In this document: one piece after another, positions 22,480-35,080 of the stretch
Numbering within the stretch: position 1 is the first letter of the stretch
How the letters are laid out: every line of letters begins with the position of its first letter
Source: Coriaria nepalensis
Taxonomy: Eukaryota > Streptophyta > Magnoliopsida > Cucurbitales > Coriariaceae
DNA: 64,000 nt
NCBI GenBank assembly: GCA_027186245.1
Contig: CP114489.1
Coordinates: forward strand, 4,099,501 to 4,163,500
Reading direction: 5' to 3'
Notes under the pieces: model-generated
What the model was told of the DNA's origin: nothing
What the model saw: the letters and a program-made list of their open reading frames with translations, nothing else
Databases searched by the model: none
Position numbers and translations under genes: made by a program

Positions 22480-25400
22480 TTTAACCGTAAATTTGGGTTT
22501 GGACGGGTTTAGGTTGGAACGACGGATTCGGGTAGTGTAAACTGTAATTTTTTCTATTTTAAATTTTTAATATTTAATCCTAAATATGTAAATATATTAG
22601 TTTTATAATAATATAATTCAATTCATATCTCAATCTTAAATAAAATCTTAAACCTGTAAAAATTATAATAACACCGAATCTCAAATAGTTCATTACAGTT
22701 CAGTTTATACTTAGTTCATAATAATAAAAATATAAAATCTTAATATATAATAGTTCAGTTTATAAAAGCATAACAATAAAAATGTACAATTACAACTGAT
22801 TGGCTCGTCATATTCAATGATAAATATAACCAAATGACTAGATAAATATCATTTTCAAAATAATAGAAGCATACATCATTCATCAATACCATTTTCAACC
22901 AACCTCAACTTGCAAGTGATGACCTACAAAAAAAAAAGTATAAACAACTAATACTTTAATTTAATACATTTAATTAAAGGAAATTCTTACTTTATACAAT
23001 ATGTTTAATGAATAACTTACTTAAATGGTATATAGCACTCTAATTTGATGTAAAGGATCTTTAGCTTTCTAATTCAAGTTTTAACTCATGTTCCAACTGA
23101 TATAGGGCATCCTTATAACCTCACAAACAATGTTTGCGAAAAATTATGATTAAAACTCATCAAAATTAATGGTTTGTGAAGAAGATGTTTGAAATTCTTT
23201 TACCTGATTATATGCAAGTGCCGTATGTACAGCCCCACACACAAGACTGGCCTACCAAATTGTGACATGTATTGGAAATATCCATGAACTGAGTTCTCAA
23301 ATCAAGAAAGCAGATTCTCAAACAAATTCTAATCATCATAAAACAAATTCTCAAATCAAATCCAATATATTAAACATATTAACTAAACAATATGTTTTCA
23401 TATTCACTAACGGTCATAAAATGGATTAAACATATTCTGAAGCAAAATCATCATAAAACAGTTGAAAAACTAATCATCTAGCATTTGATCCAAAAGCAAG
23501 CAAAATAGATTACCATCAAATATTTGATCCATTTATCTAGTCATCATATACATCCCGATTACATAAAAAACATCTTCAAAAGAGCAATCTATGAATTCAA
23601 AAGATATTTATAGAATCAATACTTATTAAACTAAATTAAAATAACATTAATAATACAATGTTTCAAAAAAAACAAATTTATTACCATGATGCACAAAAAA
23701 AGTAGTCATGTTAGTCTTTCCTAACTTTTTGCTGCTTCCAATGCAAAAACAGCAGCATCCCTAATGGTTTCATCCACAACAACAACTCCATCTGTACAAA
23801 TCAGAAAATACAATTAAAAACAGAAAAACTTAGAATTACTAAATACTAAGTTTTAAAAAAAATAGAAACTGAAAAAGGAAAAAGTTGAAAAATACCAAAT
23901 TCTGTAACTTCTTCTTGAAAATCCAAATCTTTTTGCCCAAGTAAATTATTAGATACCAACCAATCTCGAGTACACATAAGTGCTTCCACGGTATCAGGAT
24001 CTAAAGTACTCCTAAAAGGATCAAGTATCCTTCTGTTAGTGGTAAAAGTGGACTCTAAGGTAACAGTAGAAACTTGAATACCTAAAATATTTAGGGCAAT
24101 TTGTGACAGGACAGGATACCTTGTTGAGTTGTACTTCCACCACCCTAACATGTCAAAAGACTCACTATATTTCTCACAACTTTCAACCAAGTACCTTCCA
24201 ACCTCGGAAGTTGCTTCCACTCTTTCTTTCTCTTCTAAATGTTTAACAAACAACCATTCTATGTTACCCTCCTCATCCTCTACTTTCATATCTTCAATAT
24301 TTTTAGTCGAACAACTACTACTAGCCTCATTAGTTTATATTATGACTTCCCCATATAAAACATAATCTTCATACAGTCGATCCAAAGTTTCCACAATCTT
24401 AGAACTTAAAGTCACAACCTTCTCAAAATTATACAGTTTTATCAAACAAAACTTCACATACTTCAGTTTAAATCTCGGATCTAACAAAACAGCAACATAC
24501 AACAAGAAGTTCAAATTTTCACCACTTCCCCAATACTTATCCAACTTCAATTTCATACGAAAAGCCATTGCACTCAACGAGATATCGCTAGAATTACACA
24601 TAGCAACCAGCCTAGACAGTATAATGCTAACCGCATGAAAAAAGATGCTAGATGTGCCCGAATTAGAACTTGACAAGCGTTCTGTGACTTGATAGAACAT
24701 TTTCAGAAATTTTGTAAAACTTCTAGCATTAATCCAATCATCTTCCTTAGGTGGTCCTACAATCTTTTCATTAAAATACAAAAAAAAAAAACCTAAGATC
24801 ATCTTCTTGAAGGCGATCAAAGGCAGACTCATATCTTCAGCAACATCCAACATTAAGAAAGTGAAATTCCAATGAGTTTCTACATCAAGACATAAGCCTT
24901 TCTTACAACCAATATTTAACTTTTCAATACATTTCTTAAACATTTCCAACCTAGAGGGAGAAGATCTAACATACTTAACTGCATTTCAAATTTTTACAAC
25001 CGGCTCATGCATTTCTTGTTAACCGTCTTTAACAATTAAATTAAGAATGTGTGCAGCACAATGAACATGTAGGAACTCATTGCCTAAAACAGCCCTTTTT
25101 ACATCTTTGGTTCTTCTTTGCAAGTATTTCAAAGCACTATCATTACTGGTAGTATTATCAATAGTGATGGTCAAAACCTTTTTAATGCTCTAATCATCTA
25201 AACATGCTTCCAGTAAATTCCCAATAGTTTCACCCTTATGATCAGCAATTAATGGAAAGCTAAGCAAATGTTTTTGCAACTTCCATGAGGTATCAATCCA
25301 ATGTCGGTTGTTAAGCATACTCTTTTAACCCTCAAAATCCTTTTCAATTTCTTTTTTTCCTCCTTAAAAAGTTTCAGGCAGTCTTTATTTACTATTGTTC

Positions 25401-27430
25401 GGAAGCTAATGCAAAACTTAGGTTGTAGTAATGTTATAAAATTCCTAAACCCTTCCCGTTCAACAAATCGAAATGGAAGCTCATCAAAACTGATCATCAT
25501 GACTAATTCTAACCTAGCTCCCTCTTGATTAAATCTTACAGCTCTAAGAGATCCACCTTCCCCATCTTTACTCTCAAACGACAAAAGAATCTGCCTATTA
25601 TCCTTCTTAGCATAAGGTGATTTCTTACATTGTTCATCAAGTGATTCCACAAGTTACTAGTACCATGAACCTTACTATCAACCATATACTATTGACCACA
25701 ATAATTACACTTTGCTTTAGTAGCATTCAACCTAGTGAAATGCTTCCAAATTATAGATGTTACTCTAGGTTTACTATTGATAGAATTTTGGGTAGCTCTC
25801 TTAATCTTTTGAGGACGGGGTGTAAGTTCTTTTGGTTCATCTACATTAACTATGGTAGGAACATTATGATGAGTAACATGATCACTTTCATTCTCTTCAA
25901 TAACCAGAGTAAGTAGATTATCATTTTGGCTTAGTTCACCTTCTACAATCAACAATCATGCATAAGAACATATATCAAAACATCAGTCATGGTCCAAACT
26001 CAACATCAAACATGCCTAATATCAAAACAAATATAACAACATTCAATAATATTTTATATAACATTTATATCAAAACTGAATTTATATCAAAACAATATGT
26101 TAAAATATATATATCAGATTTAAAGAATAAAACATTTAACATTCTGTCAAAACATTATGCATTTTAACATTCTGTCAAAACATTATGCATTTTAACATTT
26201 TATACTCCTAAGCATTCATACCCCTAAAGCATTTTGTTAAAGCATTCAAAGAATTAAACATTATGTAAAGCATTCATACTCTATTAATATGTCCAGAAGC
26301 TCCATACTCCTAAACCATTCATACTAATTCCTAAGGCATTTATAATCCAAAAACACAGCATAGTAACATACCCATAACTCTAGGTTATTCTGCATCTCAA
26401 ACACGACAATTGTTCTCGATTAATTAAATAAAAACCATGATCCAGTGATAATACAACACCCTGCATACAATTCAAACACACCAAACATCAAACTCAATAG
26501 TCGCAGACATTAACAAAAATCTAATAGTGACTTGTCAGATGAAGACCAAACATCAGACTCAAGAGTCGTAGAAAATGAAGAAGAAAGTATGCAAACATGG
26601 CGAAGCAGAACAAACCCAGATGAGAGAAAGAGAAAAAGATCCTTATTTTGCTGGAAAGCAAAAATCACTAAGTTTTACAAATAGAGTATATTATTATCAT
26701 TCATCAACTCAAAATATATATAGTACCAAAAATATTTATCTTCAACAAAATCCTTTTACTATCATCATAGATTTAGAATAGAGATCATAAATTTAATTAT
26801 TTAAATATTAAATACTAAATATATAAAGCACAAAATCTAAAAGATGATAGATCGCAAGTGCTTACAGACCTACGGTGGTTGAAATATGAACTTCTATTCA
26901 TTAGGTTTCAGATCGAAGAGGAAGGGAGATAGGCTGAGACACAGTTTGGTTTCAGATCGGAGAAGAAGTTGCGCTAGGTTTTTAATCCGAGAGGAAGGGA
27001 GAGAGGCTGAGATATGGTGGTTGGTGGGTGGCTCAATGGCTCATGGCTGTTGCCTGCTTAAGCTTGGTTTTAGTCGGATTTGGAAGGGAGAAATGAGAAT
27101 GGTAGAATGGAGAGTGGAGAGATTGAGGTATGAGAGCAAAAAAGTGCGAGTGAGAGGCAAGCTGAGAGAGTGAAAGGCGAGAGAGTATCGAGAGACGAGA
27201 GGTGCGTGACTGAAGTCTGGAGAGTGGAGAGACTGAATAACATTGATAGGTTATGAAATGATATTAAGGTTTCAAGAGTTAAATTTCATCCGATTGAAAT
27301 TGGAGAGTTAAGATTTAAAGTAAATAAAAATTATTTAAAATAAATATATAATAGCAGGCGGGTTTATTACGGGTTTAAAAATTCAAATCCGAGAACCATG
27401 CCGACGTGTCTGATTGGGTATTGCGTGTCC
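22480..27430 (-). mobile_element. Degenerate hAT transposon (BED finger plus RICESLEEPER-like transposase)
   Basis: Minus-strand transposase remnants occur in order. A BED-type zinc finger part lies at 25955-25689 (IIWKHFTRLNATKAKCNYCG, stop directly after the CxxC). The next pieces are 25650-25249, then 24949-24335 (DVETHWNFTFLMLDVAE, VAVLLDPRFKLKYVKF), then the hAT C-terminal dimerisation domain at 24289-23846 (LGWWKYNSTRYPVLSQIALN, VSTVTLESTFTTNRRILDPF). Several stops and frame changes separate them, so it cannot make transposase. Similar GGGTTT-rich segments near 22490-22540 and 27355-27400 may be subterminal regions. Exact terminal inverted repeats and the 8-bp target duplication were not found, so the limits are approximate. 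Confidence 0.85.
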
Positions 27431-28077
27431 TAACATCTGTCCAACATGTATGATTCTCTTGGGCCGCGAGTTAGGTTGGACTGAATCAGATTGGGCTACG
27501 AGTTCTAGACATTCTTTGCACAGGCCTACGTGAGATACTGAACCGTTCTGATAAAACGGATACCATATTCGTACTCATTGTCCTCCGCCTCTCTGCACCG
27601 TTGAATTTGTCAAGCTTTGCTTTCTTTGGGTATGAATGTAGAGGAAGAAAGGATAAGTCAGTAAGCCCACTATTAGATTTAAGTTTCTGTTCGGCCCAAG
27701 TTTGCTTTAAGCGGGCTGGGTTTTATACAAGGGCCTCGCATTATGATGCGGACCTAGGACCTACGTTTACAAGGCCCAGGTCAATTCATTGCAGACGTCT
27801 CCCATGACATCAATCAATTCAGCTGACCTTTCTTATTTCTTATTCGTTCCGCAAGAAACTGTTCAATTGTTTTTAGAAAATAATTCAAATATTTTGAATA
27901 TTGAAGTTGAAAGATACCATATTATTTATATACTGTCACGTAATCAGCGGGGTAAATTTCAAGGTCAATTCTCACGAATTCTTCTATACACGGTCGCAAA
28001 TTCGCAATCCAAGTGTGAACGCAAACATGGGAGGGGAGCTTTTATCCCAAACGGAAATCTCGTCCCTCCAAATCCAG
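27431..28077. other. Intergenic upstream of the secreted His-rich gene
   Basis: No coding segment recognised. Plausible distal promoter of the gene at 28200. Confidence 0.4.
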
Positions 28078-28085
28078 ACACGTGG
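28078..28085 (+). promoter_or_regulatory. ABRE/G-box ACACGTGG upstream of the secreted His-rich gene
   Basis: ACACGTGG lies 115-122 bp before the ATG at 28200 and matches the core bound by ABF/bZIP factors. A (TA)n stretch at about 28141-28158 sits where a TATA box would be. Together they suggest ABA- or stress-responsive expression (inference). Confidence 0.45.
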
Positions 28086-28199
28086 TCGGCTACCATCCTT
28101 TTTCCTCCCATAGCCGCCTGAAATTCTGCGGCCGATAGATATTATATATATATATATACCGTACGTTCCGTCTTCAAGAACAACCACGGGTCCGCAACC

Positions 28200-28931
28200 A
28201 TGGCCGTTAAGCTCACCGTCGCCGTCCTTTTCTTCGTTGTTTCTTTTGCGCATGCTAGTATTCCGTCAGATCAGGTGGAAAACAAGGTCCTCACCGATGA
28301 ATCCGTTATCGCTGTACCGGATCCTGACTCGAAGGCTACGATCCTCCTCCCAAGCGAGAAACCGAACTTCGAGCCAGCAACCATCGTGGATCTGAAACCG
28401 GATCAGAGCTTGGAGTCTGAAATCGCCACCGGTGAATTGACGGAGGAGAAGAGAGAATCTGAGGCTGATCGTGCGGTTCATTTGACTACGATCAGTTTCC
28501 GTCCGATCAACCGCCACTATGAGAGGCGACCGTGGCTACTGTCGTCTCGTCAAGGTCGCCCTTGCCATCTCCACCGCAGTCGCGCCTTCAAGCGTGGAGG
28601 CTTCAGGGCACGTGGCCGTGTGATTCCGTACGGTAATGATATGATCCTTTCCGATGAGGATCTGAGTTTTGTACCGAAGTCTAAAGATGGAAAGGGCCGG
28701 ATTTCCGCCAAACCGCACCACGACGGGCCCAAGCACTGGTTCAAGTCTGAAATGGATATGAGGGAGGACAGAGAGGAGACGACTGGCCATCGCCATCACC
28801 ATCACCATCAATACCACCCCGATCAAGGCATTGAAGGAGAAGAGAGAGAGCACCACCATAAACACTTCCACCATCGCAAGCATGACGAGGGTTTAATGAT
28901 GAAACTTCGCAAGTTCTTGAACAATTTTTGA
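28200..28931 (+). CDS. Secreted His-rich protein of unknown function, 243 aa
   Basis: Single-exon gene. Residues 1-19 (MAVKLTVAVLFFVVSFAHA) form a clear signal peptide with an AHA|S-type cleavage site. An acidic section follows (PSEKPNFEPATIVDLKPD, ELTEEKRESEADRAV, about residues 51-92). Then comes a basic Arg/His block (RPINRHYERRPWLLSSRQGR, about 101-120) and a very His-rich C-terminal third (HRHHHHHQYH, HHHKHFHHRKH). There is one Cys in the mature chain (PCHLHR) and no known enzyme motif. Apoplastic metal (Zn/Cu/Ni) binding is possible from the composition but not shown. The gene is convergent with the PYL gene. I do not recognise a named family. Confidence 0.8.
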   Translation: MAVKLTVAVLFFVVSFAHASIPSDQVENKVLTDESVIAVPDPDSKATILLPSEKPNFEPATIVDLKPDQSLESEIATGELTEEKRESEADRAVHLTTISFRPINRHYERRPWLLSSRQGRPCHLHRSRAFKRGGFRARGRVIPYGNDMILSDEDLSFVPKSKDGKGRISAKPHHDGPKHWFKSEMDMREDREETTGHRHHHHHQYHPDQGIEGEEREHHHKHFHHRKHDEGLMMKLRKFLNNF

Positions 28932-29461
28932 AGATATGTTGATCAGAGATTGATCCCTTCAGTGACACTGTATTTTTTTTCCTTCTTTTTGGTATCTTTG
29001 TCTGTACTCTGTATAAATAAAGTTCGTGGCAGGTAATATCATATGTTCTTGTAAAATTTTGTGAGAGATGTACCATGTGTTTTGTAGCTATTTGTAAAGC
29101 TTGATGCAGTATTTGAATTTCATCATTTTGTATAGTGGATTGTTTGCCCGTAATTCGTATCAGATTTTTCATCTATATGAAATATGATGATGATAATAAA
29201 ACAGGGGCCATAGAAAATCTGACTTTCTTTATTGGCTTGGTAACCCATAGGCTATATAACAGAGCTCTGACCTCAATCATTAGCCAATATAAAGGTAGAT
29301 TTACCAATACACCCAATTTATTCTGAAAGTGAAAATGGGGGTGGAAAGGAATAGAAAAATTTAACAACAGAGTATTACCTATATAGTACAGAACTCTAAT
29401 GGGGACCCTCCCTGTCACCCCTAATCCACCAGGAACAACTGAGGACTCAAGGTCTATTGAT
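28932..29461. other. Convergent 3' spacer
   Basis: 3' region of the secreted His-rich gene, with TGTATAAATAAAG around 29008 as a likely poly(A) signal area, running into the duplicated 3' end of the PYL gene. No coding segment seen. Confidence 0.45.
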
Positions 29462-29668
29462 GGGCTCGGTTTGATCCTGCACAGCTAACCGCTCGGAAAC
29501 ATCAGCCAAGTATTTGAGATTACACTTGATTAGAGCCTCGACAAAGTAGCAAGTTTCATCATGTCGATGGGCTCGGTTTGATCCTGCACAGCTATCCGCT
29601 CGGAAACATCAGCCAAGGATTTGAGATTACACTTGATTAGAGCCTCGACAAAGTAGCAAGTTTCATCA
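29455..29668. repeat. 107-bp tandem duplication of the PYL gene 3' coding end
   Basis: GGGCTCGGTTTGATCCTGCA starts at 29462 and again at 29569, a period of 107 bp. The two copies differ at only a few positions (for example AACC/ATCC and AGTATT/AGGATT). The copy at about 29562-29668 belongs to the reading frame in use. The other, at about 29455-29561, holds the presumed old C-terminus and stop. Confidence 0.95.
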
Positions 29669-31048
29669 TGGGTATTCCCATCGGGCACATCTACAACAAA
29701 GGACTCTATCGCCATTGTTCCGGGTCTCCCATCGATGATTTCTGGGTGGACAGTAATTACTGATGAGTAGTTCTGCAAAGATGATGAATATAGAGACAGT
29801 TGATGTAAACTCAAACAATCAACATAGGAACTAAGAACACTAATGCAATGACAGATTTAAAACATGTTAAGAGTACTAGATTTTCCTATAGTCAGAGCAT
29901 TAGCAGGATTTACATATAGAACTTGAGGAGGCAAGCATGCAATTAGGTGATAGACACCAAATCTACAGTTAGTAATATCAAATAAAGACTCCATAACTTT
30001 GAGCTTGTACACTACATACAAAATTTGAAGGAAATGAAGCAATTTTTAACAATAATGTTGACAGCTATATCCTTCTGATGTTCGGTGCCATGCTACTGCA
30101 AATACGATGGAAATCTATGTCATTACACCAGCTAAATTAAATCTCATTGGATTCATTAGAAAATATGGAAATTAGAAAATGCCAACATGCAAACTGTTTC
30201 TCAAATTTTGGATCATGTAAACCTAGCATACGCAGAGAGCCAGTAAAGCCCCAATTGTTCTATATATCAACTGTAGAGTAACAAAAGAGTAAATGATTCT
30301 TTACCTTCAGCCTATGATCACCTCCAACGATTCTCATGCCAAGTATATGCTCGTCGTCATCTAGAAGCTCCAACTTTTCAGTGCTAGTTGTGGCTGGAAG
30401 TCCAGATTTGACAATAACTTCTCTAACACTCCCAATCTGAAGGTCACCCTGCAGGCTGCATCTGCTGACGAAGGGTTTGTATTTCTGAGGCTGATCAAAA
30501 CTCCTCACCAAAGACCAGACCTGAAACCCCAGAATATCTCACCAAATTAGAAAGACCGTATAGATTCCTTCTCTTTACGGTTAGTCGAGGAAATTGAACA
30601 AATGCAATTTACATAGACCAGAAAGCACCCAATTCTTCAAATAGCACAATCAAAGGTAAAGGGGAAGCAAGCAATTAATCTCATCCGAGCTCAATTGTAT
30701 ATCTAAACCTCAATTCTCAACTATAATACTAGCCGCTAGTCGTCGAATACGTCGCAAAATGGCATAACCAAAAAGGCTCTTGGATCTGTATAGAGTATCA
30801 ACGGTTCTTTCGCGAAATCTAAGCTTCTAAAGGTACTGATAGATACGGAGTAAACTAAGCCGAAACAAAAGAAAGAAAGAAAAGAGCGTCGATCTTACGA
30901 GGTGAATCGGAGCTTTGATGTGCTTGATCAAGGATGAACTACATTGATTCTCTCTGATCTGGTGCTTGTGGTGGCGCCTAATATACTTGTCTTGCATTCT
31001 ACTATTCCCGCACTCATTCATGGCGGCGTAATCACTTGCCAGCATCAT
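29530..31048 (-). CDS. PYR/PYL/RCAR abscisic acid receptor (PYL8/9 type) with altered C-terminus
   Basis: Three exons on the minus strand: 31048 (or 31021) to 30899, 30520-30305 and 29772-29530. The start is uncertain: [20 protein letters not shown] offers in-frame ATGs at 31048, 31021 and 30998. START-domain features are present: [39 protein letters not shown] with the ABA-contacting Lys, the gate SGLPA, the latch HRL, and [18 protein letters not shown] and [20 protein letters not shown] at the C-terminal helix. ABA-bound PYLs inhibit clade-A PP2Cs, releasing SnRK2 kinases. A 107-bp tandem duplication changes the ending: after TEPID the frame reads ten residues out of the duplicated copy and stops, instead of ending at an older stop nearby. 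A usual Arg in VRRFDQP is Ser here. It is probably still functional. Confidence 0.9.
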
Positions 31049-31470
31049 CCTGACCGTAGAAGAACTCCGAAATCGGAGCTCGTAAACGCCGGCGATATGT
31101 AACCAGATCGAAACCGCCAAGAAATCAATAATAGGCTCTGGTTAGCTAGGGGTATAGTGTTTGTTGCTGCTGTTGATCTGCGTGCAGACGTCTTTTCGAA
31201 ATTCTAGAATCGTCCAAAATGCACCGCCATTAAAACATGTAAGCTCCAATAGCGAGAGGTCCAAAACCTCTTTCCAATCACCAAATCGCATCGATCTTCG
31301 ACTTCTTCCTTTAAAGAAAAGAAATAAAGGATGAAAAAGATAGTCCCATTGGGCAGTGCTTAATTCTATAAACTAATTTTCTTTTTTCTCCACCTTTTAG
31401 TTTAAATATTACTAAAAATCTATTTATTCTTTCATTTTATTATATTTTTGTCCACTTTATCCAGGACATA
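31049..31470. other. PYL promoter region
   Basis: Region upstream of the PYL gene. No clear TATA box was chosen and no coding segment seen. Confidence 0.35.
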
Positions 31471-31484
31471 CTTATTTAGGATCC

Positions 31485-31920
31485 ATGGTGGCCAAAAGTA
31501 CTGCAAATACCGGTATTTAAGGGTATTAGTATTGTTTTCATATAGCTTGTATAGGTACCGGTACTAGAACTACAAATTTATATTTCAATTCGGTATCCGT
31601 ATGGTACGGTGCTAGTATTTAGTACCGAATTTTGAATATAAAAATCTATTATTTATTTGTAAAAAATTATATTATTTATTATATCGATTAATTGAAATAA
31701 AAAAGAAAATATCATAATTTTAAATTTAGTTTATATATTTAATTTTTAATTTTTATTTTTTTAAATTTAGTTTTTAGTTTATATATTTAATTAATTTATA
31801 TGTATAAATAATAGTATCAATATCGGAATAAAAAATAATCATGATACCAATATCGATACTCAATTCTAATACTGGTATCAGAATCTATATCATATTTTAA
31901 GTTCTTATTAACACCCTGCA
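31485..31920. mobile_element. MITE-like fragment rich in GGTATC/GGTACC words
   Basis: Words such as TACCGGTATT, GGTACCGGTACTAG, GGTATCCGTATGGTACGG, ACCAATATCGATACT and ACTGGTATCAGAATC recur across about 430 bp. The right edge, read on the minus strand, begins CAGGGTGTTAATAAG. This texture is typical of small non-autonomous hAT-like elements in dicots. Terminal repeats and the target duplication were not resolved. Confidence 0.45.
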
Positions 31921-31924
31921 CCTG

Positions 31925-34900
31925 AAAAAAATGTCACTCTTATTGAGATATTTAGTTATTTGACTTTATGTCAAAAAAATTTTGTCAAATAACTTAATTT
32001 TCATTTTCTTTATTTAGTAACCTGTTTTCTTTATTATTTATTTTATATCTATACCTTTTCTCTTTCCCTTCTACTTTCCTACCTTTCTTATCTTTCCAGA
32101 AAAATGATGTAAGAAAAAAAAATGACCTACAATTTACCACAACAAAAAATAATGGCCATTTTTGCTCCTTTTTGTTCTAATTGTCTAACTTTTGCTTGAT
32201 CATTCATTGGAGAAAAAAAATATGTATTTTGGTAGAACCATCGGAGATTTTGGGATAATTCTATAACTAAATCCAGATCAACAACAAACATTTGTTGATA
32301 TGCTACTAACCATTTCATCAAAATAAAGTTCAAAGTAAATTTAGTATAATACAAATTAAATGTTTAATTAAAATTGTAATACTTATTATACCGAGAAGCC
32401 ACTTTCCTTGGTTTCTTAATATCTGAAAAAATTCCTTATCGGCTTTAATGTTCATCACGAGTTTGATAGTCGGCTGAGTTATTTTTTACTCATGCCATTG
32501 CAGCCCCTTCTACAGCCTTATCTGGCGACCGAAATGGATTAAGTTTATGGTATCCTTATTCATGTATCCAGATGTGTTCCAAATTCAAGAATTGAGACTT
32601 GATGGCATAGCTCAATATATTGATCCTTTTTGTCGATTCACTAGTATCACATAGGTGTGGGGTTGACATTCTCATCATCTCCAACCACCTCTTCACAAAA
32701 AAATAAAATATATAAGACTTCAGAAAATTTAAATTTTTTATTTTATAACTAAAATCTTAAATAAAACAGTATACGTACCTGAGCGCTCTCTCGAAACCTA
32801 AGTTTTAGTATAGGTAGAGGGGGCACCATCACCATCTCGACCTACTATGTCATCATCTAATATATCTCGTGGAGGGGAGAAACCAGCACTAAAAACACCT
32901 ACATTATAAAATTATAATTTTATTAATGTGATAAAAATAAATCTACAATATAAAAAAACTATATAATTTAAATTTAGTATCATCTCGAGTTGACAATGAA
33001 TACCATGTGTCATATATAACATAGTCAGCTAAGCCATGTTGTGAAGCTGCTTTGCCGTCTACACTAGAGGGTCAATAGGTAGCACACTCTAATTTCTTAG
33101 CGATCAAACTAATTGTACACTCTAACCCACCGAAGTGCCCCTATTTGGTGATTGAATCTCTCCTTCATTTTCTAACTGACGGCATCAATTTTCTCTTTCA
33201 TCCTTTGCATCATATCTCGTAAGTCATGATCTACGATTGGTGTAGATTGATAGGGTCGTTTTGTCCCATCTACCTCATCCTCACTCTATTCTCACTCTTG
33301 CATATTATCTTCATTACCTCCTCCTCGCCCTCTTCTGACTCCTCTTTATTCTCCTTATCATCATCCTCTTCGCCCTTGTCACCACAAACAATACAATTAG
33401 AAGATTCTTCAAAATAGTTTGCTTTATCTATAGTTAAATCTAATAAAGCCGCCACATGATCAATTATATCATCTTCAACCTTATCTTCGGATGTGCCAAT
33501 GTTTGTCATAGAAGGAGTACAATCTTCTCTCCTTAAAAGGCGTAAGATTCCACACACTCTACCCTACATCGTTAAAAGAATATTAGATAGGTCGGTTAAT
33601 TAAAGTATTATAGTATAAATAATTGTCGATCACAATAAAAACTAACATCTTGGTTCTTCAGAACAGTGACAATCTTTGTATGCATTGGCTTTGTAGAATA
33701 TATGGCCCAATTTATGATTTGTGGCTTATGAATTTTCTTAAGACGCTTCCCAAAAGTTTTTACAATATTTAAAGTATCTTTAAAAGCACATACCTACAAT
33801 ATTAAAAAAAATATTGAGTAATAAGAATTTACTATAAATCAAAGTTAAGACTATTAATTACCTAAAGGGTCAGTGGAAAATCGAATGTTTTTTCTTTAGT
33901 TACATCTCTTTTGGACTGCTTCGAAAAGTCATCGTTCTTGATATATTAAACAGTTCTCTCATGTACTATTTTACCCTAATGGTAGCTATTGAAGAACTCA
34001 ATATCCAAGACTATGTATAGATACTGAGTTGGTACTCTATGAAATTTCTTTATACATAAGAGGTCAACCATCAAGTGCAACATTAACTTCATATTTAAAT
34101 CGACGTTTTAAAAAATCTTCATAATGTAATACTATTATTCCCTTTGAACCAACACTTCAAGAATGACATTTCTGTCGTATCATGCCTCATACTTCTTTTT
34201 TGACTGAGCTTGATAGAGAGGCATTGACTATCTGAGTGAGGAATTTTAGCCTCTAATCAATTTTCATAAAATGGCCAAAGTATGATTTGGTAAACATGTT
34301 CAACTCTCTATAATTAAGATTTTCCTTAATTATAGAAATCACATCGTACAACTTCGAACGAACAATAATCGCATAAGAAAAATGATTATCAGACTTTAAC
34401 ACCTGAGTAAGTGTAGATAATTCATCCCCACGAAAAATAAAGAAAAAAATTTTCAATTTATTTACATATTCTATTATCTTGTGAAATAACAATATTTTGT
34501 GAGAAAATATCTTAGTTTTAAGTCTTGTGTAATCAAATATTTCAATCCAAGTATTCTCAAATCGAAATCAGACTCAATATTTCAGTATGCATGCATAAGA
34601 CCAAAATCAAACTCATATTTCACCTAATCAAATCTATAACTTTGTTTATAAATGCATACTGTAAAATTTTCATATTCTTTTAACCAACGTTCTTCTTTTT
34701 ATTTGCCATTAATGGTCGTTGATGATTTCAGACTTAAAGTTCGCGGGTAATTTCAGACCGGCACTGTGAGTGATTTTGTGGGTGGGAAAGGAGAGATGGA
34801 TAGACAGTCGGACCTTGGAAAATAAATGTGGGTGATTTCGTGGATCAAAAAGGAGAGAGACGGACATCGGAAATGTGAGTGTGAGAAGAAAGAAAAAGAA

Positions 34901-35080
34901 AAAAAAGAATTTAAGTTTAAATTTCCACCATAAAATATTAGTCTTTAGTTTTTTTTTTCTTTTTTTATTTCATTTGATTTAATTTATATATTTTTAAAAT
35001 TCATGTACTAAAAAATTACAAATGAGAGTTATTTTGCTAAATGACTAATGAGATGAGAGTAATTTTACAAATTATCTCTT
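31925..35080 (-). mobile_element. Unclassified decayed transposon candidate
   Basis: Long AT-rich block with short, broken minus-strand reading frames, for example an acidic stretch at 33557-33270 (GDKGEEDDDKENKEESEEGEE). A segment at about 33800-33650 reads as DTLNIVKTFGKRLKKIHKPQ. The ends look weakly inverted: TGTCACTCTTATTGAGATATTTAG near 31934 resembles the reverse of the sequence near 35050-35080. This fits a rotted Mutator- or CACTA-type element, but I could not match a transposase family. Host coding genes were not seen. The right flank has a (TA)n tract at about 35141-35158. Confidence 0.35.

Noticed and set aside
26886..27173. 95-aa Arg-rich open frame at the right side of the hAT element
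   Set aside because: Low-complexity GAGAG-rich DNA inside the element; no domain and no supporting exon structure.
29173..29418. 81-aa minus-strand frame downstream of the PYL gene
   Set aside because: Lies in the 3' spacer, has no START-domain sequence, and is not joined to the PYL frame.
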